A stretch of DNA of 64,000 nt from Paludibacteraceae bacterium (GTDB taxonomy: Bacteria > Bacteroidota > Bacteroidia > Bacteroidales > Paludibacteraceae), in the NCBI GenBank assembly GCA_017448985.1, contig JAFSKL010000021.1:1-64000 (forward strand), in the 5' to 3' direction. Positions 61,401 through 64,000 of this stretch are shown here, piece after piece. Both the position numbers and the translations under genes were made by a program. Under the pieces are notes generated by a model. It was not told the DNA's origin. It was given only the letters and a program-made list of their open reading frames with translations, and ran no database searches. The stretch's first letter is position 1. Every line of letters begins with the position of its first letter.

Positions 61401-62036
61401 TATAATCGCACCGTGTATGACGCTACTTATTTCAAGACATCCACACAGCCTATGCGGGCACCGCGCCGTTTGCCGACGGAGGAACCGGACGTGATGCAAC
61501 TAATGGTTAGCGGAGACAACTATGGCGACCGTGTATATTTACTCGCTCGCAATGACTTCTCTGAGGAATTCGAAGACGGATGGGATGGCCGTAAGATAGC
61601 AGGCGACGAGGATGCTCCAATGTTATCGGTGATGAAAGAAGCAGGCGAAATGGCTGTAGCAGCTATTGAGACAGCCGATGAACGCGAGTTACTCTTCCGC
61701 GCGGGAGAGGATACGGAATATACTTTCTCGTTCGCGTACGAGGGCGAGCGGATCTATCTGTACGACCGGCTGGCGGGGAAGGCTACGGAGATAAAGACGG
61801 GTAATACCTATTCGTTTACAGCGGATAACGAGACGGCTATGCCGCGCTTCCTGATCACAAAGAACCCGCCGCAAGTGCCAACGGATATCGAGCAATTGGA
61901 CAATGGTCAATGGACAATGGACAATGCCCGGAAGCTAATCATCGACGGCGTGCTGTATATCCTTCGCGACAACAGGTTCTACGATGCGCGTGGAGTGCGG
62001 GTGACTGAACTAAGGAGAAAGGAGGTGACGCCATGA
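55401..62036 (+). CDS. Giant secreted protein (module 2)
   Basis: A 2,211-residue protein. ATG 55401 gives a clean signal peptide (MRKISFIVAIIFASLAWGA); the longer in-frame reading to 55119 overlaps the previous gene and is rejected. In order: a jelly-roll-like N-terminal domain, an Ig-like domain (LCFAGEQLTLTATSTG, NYYCKS), InlB-type repeats (NGGLILAG, FKGWYANS), two similar YFENPDGTGTQYY-type units, a ThuA/flavodoxin-like domain (about 1420-1660, IALILTGEEKGDF, YDLLIVTDF), and the same C-terminal module as its neighbour (NSWTAPIKISQM), ending LYILRDNRFYDARG. The second member of the tandem pair; an extracellular role is inferred. Confidence 0.85.
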   Translation: MRKISFIVAIIFASLAWGADISNFASGIENGTTGLNKGDCGSIAASTDKPRTGAQCLSTAYTGGTGLKKWYPDVTFAVPKNSYFHVIGYAKLLSTDGTTPGAGTQAYANAYVGGDKGGDAVNLTTSWQRITASSGKAGSDKTGAKAYFHRKHASKKEVLFDDVIAYVSTQSTVDLTAPSAATSASATETEITWTCGTDGNTGVQATLIWKRTSGTAEDLTLNNQGIYALAATEGPNVDQSGHWELVRVLAADVTSFSAVGSFASNEKYAIVHRDLAYNYSNPTYVTTPDLSVRTLYLKPGTNWKKDGARFSIYCFGGGAEDKWYDMELVDAGCGSGTVYKAEVSKSYTGLKFCRMKGDDPSHGWSDPPLWNQTNDLTMPSTDAAVYEVPDGQWDGGTSSQWRTTPLSICISGSELCFAGEQLTLTATSTGATHYQWYKDGTAISGATTATYINYNFAYENAGNYYCKSRLGTSGTEIQSNTITVKTLRMYFKNGRDGGDYGYVDLRNTDPDHHKATGMIFLGQEWTYGFSIKDGVGHEYGCNNPESSKMWSGDCTNWYMNAPNIKCLMWTENGATYTFTVDYSNFTVPVVSAAYPPDNQAADYKIYFDNSLVNWEEPLYYRVGRGERGSADHTKADLIEKVPGTVNLYQYKTKEYNDLDAWHIADNCGYTGNGYSIYQTNASSEYEIHNAVTYEGGATKQDITIVPIGTHSTGNKSYNDHCEFYDYTMLQGMKTQNVMIDDTENGTITVTYTDVNDASQSFTSGDRDLAHTCILTIETTADCGYQLSSLMVNGSPFTNSDNPYILDTRTTIDAEFEPATYSVTLHPNGGLILAGDVTSYTFGIGATLPTHMSLIGMDFKGWYANSELTGEPVTEISTTDCGDKEYWAKWENEKLKVTYIIGRCQVTGEEWIQGQDGGYSAWLFKGGATPAENTLKATSDIKIPSLNAVNEWFLTKDVTKLPVNSMWSYEKDDATTKTDKSIQAFKVGSSSTVEFDLKELEASSIMFYVFPSSDNAYSVDLKVNGTTTNQPIAGDEQYQIHRFDYFEGPYTGKFSIKSIGKESRVVVIVEVPVVTITFDKNAAEATGTMEALVVPKGTTVTLPENSFAWTDHEFQCWTEGSTTGLEIADEAAYTATANVTLYAKWVEHKETTVTLSAQEADNKDDYTKSVTAVYVKPMPEIAVLPTREWYTFEGYFENPDGTGTQYYSSTGESTHVWDKTTDAIIYAKWTEIKHATITLVATGAYNHYTSSVVATYEKPMPTIPNLPLSETHVFAGYFVNPDGTGTQYYTGTGTSAKDWDQDVSTATLYAKWVEHCDVVPTLTPAASVVTIWNEKKVDLTLVTLSCSIDTTTLKYSYVSASENITGCEYKYFDSRVHIIGTPTGYTTTTNKTITFTFKNNCDPEKSFTVDQTIRIYPTDKKARIALILTGEEKGDFNEYTADDSISCAELIAYLNKKYDVTCVNGYASKKASDLAAYYDQYDLLIVTDFLNTGKGYTNVIGTLIDKKPILSFEAYVANLSNWHIGSNPKDPSPKVQDMKVLCAGHAVFMDAKYDEEDALPVDVVNDADTTVHVLDALSSAKDAKGLQGFTINEAPDFIFLATIRDANNKRDLIVCCERQVVFSARLMLYGINYYEMGNLSKAGRIIIRQMIDYLLMTDETKVADCSLVFDNGAGNPDKSTCGDNLWSNPANWAPGYNIIPTPYQPARIIAECHVNYDAAHAGSVKVNKGRDEHNNPVDGKLIIEPSGGLTIAGVVTTVHDTRYASPITIKAEDLLIMSNETGNGALVYGNKESDVRATVQYYSRGENANVSGKKPVWQYMGIPFQSGQTAIQMYYEAWMCRWATESGLGGLWQWVENEDMLLPFEGYCITQKDKKTYQFAGKLNPPITTTVELDNRDDDGYAFAANSWTAPIKISQMQDADFKNAEKSIYIYHTGTYADWDIKKDEVINTQTSSSSIEPGQYATIPIHSSPYIGVDSVIPSMQGFFVRVLDKSKEANIKLVYNRTVYDATYFKTSTQPMRAPRRLPTEEPDVMQLMVSGDNYGDRVYLLARNDFSEEFEDGWDGRKIAGDEDAPMLSVMKEAGEMAVAAIETADERELLFRAGEDTEYTFSFAYEGERIYLYDRLAGKATEIKTGNTYSFTADNETAMPRFLITKNPPQVPTDIEQLDNGQWTMDNARKLIIDGVLYILRDNRFYDARGVRVTELRRKEVTP
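61893..61927 (+). repeat. In-frame heptamer array in the second giant gene
   Basis: CAATTGG, ACAATGG, TCAATGG, ACAATGG, ACAATGC in phase, translated QLDNGQWTMDN. It lies just before the conserved C-terminal strand motif. Confidence 0.9.
62018..62028 (+). promoter_or_regulatory. Perfect Shine-Dalgarno site
   Basis: AAAGGAGGTGA, complementary to the 16S rRNA 3' end, ends 4 nt before the ATG at 62033 and lies within the last codons of the giant gene. Bacteroidota messages usually lack such sites, so this is exceptional. Confidence 0.8.
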
Positions 62037-62671
62037 AACGCTTCCGAATCCAATTGGTGATCGCGGGCATCGTGCTGGTGTGCGGAGTGTCGCTGATGGG
62101 ATTGGTGTATATCGTTTTCAACAAACCGGAAACATACATCACACCGGGTATCGTGACATCCAATACCCCTGCTTCAGAGAGCCCACTCTCTAATCCCAAC
62201 GCGAGTGTAACGCAACAAACCTATCCGCCTCGTGCGACGGTTCATTACCCGACGAAAACATACAAGGGGACCAAACCGGTATCGCCATCATCGGTGCGCG
62301 GAGTGTATCTGACGAGCAGTGCGCAGGTACAGACGGTAGGCGGCGGATTTGCGCATAACACTTCGGCGGAGACCTCACAGAGTTCTTCTTCGCGAGGAAT
62401 AGTCTATAGTACATCCGGTGCAGGTATGCCGACTACCAATTTCCTGGCCTTGGCTTCCCAGCGTCAGGTGGCCGAACCCGAGTCACAAGAGGCGCCGCAG
62501 ATGGCTCATTTGGCATCGTCTGACCCTCGTCATGCGCCCGGACCTCCGGATCCGGGAGAACTTCCCGGGGACCATCAGTTGGTGGAGCATCCGATTGGAG
62601 ACGGGATGTGGTGCCTATTGTTGTTGGCGATAGGGTATGCAGCGATGAGGCTGAGAAGAAAAAAAGTTTAA
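62033..62671 (+). CDS. Small secreted protein with C-terminal PIGD-TM-Arg tag (2)
   Basis: A 212-residue protein with an N-terminal hydrophobic segment (VIAGIVLVCGVSLMGLVYIV), a Ser/Thr/Pro-rich middle and the APGPP linker. Its tail from residue 187 (PIGDGMW, LLLLAIGYAAM, RLRRKKV) parallels that of the product of 54919-55353. The two otherwise differ in length and sequence, so the tag and linker are the conserved parts. The start overlaps the giant's stop by 4 nt and has a perfect ribosome-binding site. The function is unknown; likely a surface-displayed partner of the giant. Confidence 0.75.
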   Translation: MKRFRIQLVIAGIVLVCGVSLMGLVYIVFNKPETYITPGIVTSNTPASESPLSNPNASVTQQTYPPRATVHYPTKTYKGTKPVSPSSVRGVYLTSSAQVQTVGGGFAHNTSAETSQSSSSRGIVYSTSGAGMPTTNFLALASQRQVAEPESQEAPQMAHLASSDPRHAPGPPDPGELPGDHQLVEHPIGDGMWCLLLLAIGYAAMRLRRKKV

Positions 62672-62742
62672 CCCGAAAGCGGACAAAAATGCGACTATGA
62701 CGTCCGTAATGCAAACGAAATGGTAACGAGATGGTAACGAGA

Positions 62743-64000
62743 ATGACCCGCAAAATCCTGCTAATTGGCATGGCAATGATGTTCTTTTCGGCGTGCGCGC
62801 CGGCACAGACATCGGACGATGTGGAACGGCCGGAGTTCACCGGCGAGCCGTCAGAACCGGCGCTGGTGTATAGCCGCGAGTTGATCAATGCGCGAATGAG
62901 CGATTGGCACAACAAGGATGTGCTGACTGCTTTTCCGCGGGTGTATTATGCCCAGGAGATACCTGAAGGCGCCCAGGAGGCTCAATGGGACTATGTCTCG
63001 GGCGTGGTGGCCAAAGGAATCTTGGATGCATGGGAGTACTATCAGAAAGAAGTTTGGGCTGATGCGTGGTACAAGAGCCTTTGCAAGTGGGCATTAAAGC
63101 AGCAGGCTGTGGACCAAGGCGGCATCCTGGACGACCTGAATTGCACCAAGGTGTTCCTCGGTTTGTACGAAGGCGCCAAGCCGGGCGGTAAGTTCGCCAA
63201 CGAGAAGAACGCTGCCTATTTCATGGAGCAGTTACGTCGCGGGGCGCGGGGTTTGGCGGACCACAAAGCGCGTTTCTCGATAGCCGAAGGCGGTGCCAAA
63301 GGCGGTTGGATGCACAAAGCCTCGGAGGATCCGACGAAGCTGTATCACGGTCAGATGTGGTGCGACGGCGCGTATATGGGTCCGGCTTTGCTGGCGCAGT
63401 TGATAGCCGTCGGCGCTACCGAAGGCTTGGACCTCGGTTGGGACGATGTGGTGCTGCAGTTCACCGCTTGCTGGCCGTACCTGTGGGACGAGAAAGAGAA
63501 GTTGCTGTATCATGTCATTTTCACGGACATCAAAACGAATAAGAACGCGCGCGCGTTGTACGAGGCGGGGCACTTGCATCCTTGTGCGGCGGATCCGAAA
63601 ATCTACCGCTCGGAGGAGTTCTGGGGCCGTGCCAACGGGTGGTTTATCCTGGCGCTTGTCGATGTGTTGGAATCGATGGACAAAGCCGGTTACACGGGCG
63701 CAGGGCGTGAGACGCTGTTGGGCTACCTGCGTCAGTTGTCAGACGGTCTGGTGGCGCGTCAAGACCCCAAGAGTGGTTGCTGGTACCAGCTGTTAGCGTA
63801 CGGTTCGGACAAGTGTGCCACGCAGGGCAAGGACGATACGGGTTCAGCCAAATTCACGAATGTCGAAGCCGGCGGAACCCAATGCAACTACCTCGAGTCG
63901 TCGGCATCGTGTCTGATCATGGCAGCTCTGCTCAAGGGCACGCGGTTGGGCTATATCGACCATGCGGAGGCAGTACGCCATGCTATCTGGAACATCGATC
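62743..64000 (+). CDS. GH88/GH105-like unsaturated glucuronyl hydrolase (partial)
   Basis: Open to the end of the window: 419 residues visible, C-terminus missing. A lipoprotein signal (MTRKILLIGMAMMFFSAC) is followed by an alpha/alpha-barrel glycosidase with LYHGQMWCDGAYMGPALLAQ-type and EFWGRANGWFILALV motifs and, later, NYLESSASC. These are typical of family 88/105 enzymes that hydrate and cleave unsaturated uronic acids from pectin fragments. An in-frame ATG at 62731 is an alternative start; both sit in a GAGATGGTAAC-type tandem repeat (62717-62744). It belongs to plant-glycan breakdown and may close the surface-protein transcript. Confidence 0.85.
   Translation, partial: MTRKILLIGMAMMFFSACAPAQTSDDVERPEFTGEPSEPALVYSRELINARMSDWHNKDVLTAFPRVYYAQEIPEGAQEAQWDYVSGVVAKGILDAWEYYQKEVWADAWYKSLCKWALKQQAVDQGGILDDLNCTKVFLGLYEGAKPGGKFANEKNAAYFMEQLRRGARGLADHKARFSIAEGGAKGGWMHKASEDPTKLYHGQMWCDGAYMGPALLAQLIAVGATEGLDLGWDDVVLQFTACWPYLWDEKEKLLYHVIFTDIKTNKNARALYEAGHLHPCAADPKIYRSEEFWGRANGWFILALVDVLESMDKAGYTGAGRETLLGYLRQLSDGLVARQDPKSGCWYQLLAYGSDKCATQGKDDTGSAKFTNVEAGGTQCNYLESSASCLIMAALLKGTRLGYIDHAEAVRHAIWNID

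Overview
This window is chromosomal DNA from a member of the Bacteroidota, very probably order Bacteroidales. Three things point there. At least eight transcription starts carry the group's own promoter (a TTG/TTTG box, exactly 20 nt, then TAnnTTTG). The conserved HD-lpxD-lpxC-lpxA block is present. There are type IX secretion (T9SS) hallmarks: a GldJ-type lipoprotein and a C-terminal T9SS sorting domain on a giant surface protein. Genus cannot be fixed from the sequence alone. No insertion sequence, integrase, rRNA or CRISPR array is visible.

Layout. 1-2112: five small genes, three of them divergent copies of one small-protein family, plus a short lipoprotein, closed by a terminator; this looks like accessory or phage-associated DNA. 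2273-7178: an unknown acidic protein, thymidine kinase, PriA, a short uridine-kinase-like nucleoside kinase and a ComF-type phosphoribosyltransferase, packed tightly. 7201-20692: L-aspartate oxidase overlaps a 3,327-residue T9SS-exported repeat protein, followed by a putative outer-membrane barrel and an NlpC/P60 peptidase. tRNA-Leu(TAA) follows on the minus strand.

20978-35872: one unbroken co-directional run of 15 genes. It starts with a compact type II polyketide/fatty-acid-like cluster resembling aryl polyene pathways (acyltransferase, ketosynthase, ACP, two half-dehydratases, FAD oxidoreductase, ketoreductase, MMPL exporter, LolA-like carrier). It continues through an HD phosphohydrolase, lpxD-lpxC-lpxA, glnS and a small nuclease-fold protein. 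tRNA-Met(CAT) and metG then converge on a shared terminator. A second barrel protein faces folP-dacA (c-di-AMP synthesis), then come gldJ and gcvH.

43154-64000: an unusual octamer repeat, an Abi-family HEPN gene with a possible small RNA at its 3' side, and two tandem modules. Each module is a giant secreted protein followed by a small secreted protein that ends in P-[LI]-G-D, a hydrophobic helix and an arginine-rich tail. The window closes inside a GH88/GH105-type unsaturated glucuronyl hydrolase.

The observations I consider most likely to be new are: (1) the shared C-terminal tripartite tag on the two small proteins, which has the shape of an exosortase-type sorting signal; (2) period-7 (sometimes 8) tandem arrays that repeatedly sit on or just before start codons, and also occur in frame inside genes; (3) the compact lipid/polyene cluster with a split dehydratase and no aromatic starter genes; (4) the Abi gene with a promoter-driven structured RNA candidate on the opposite strand.
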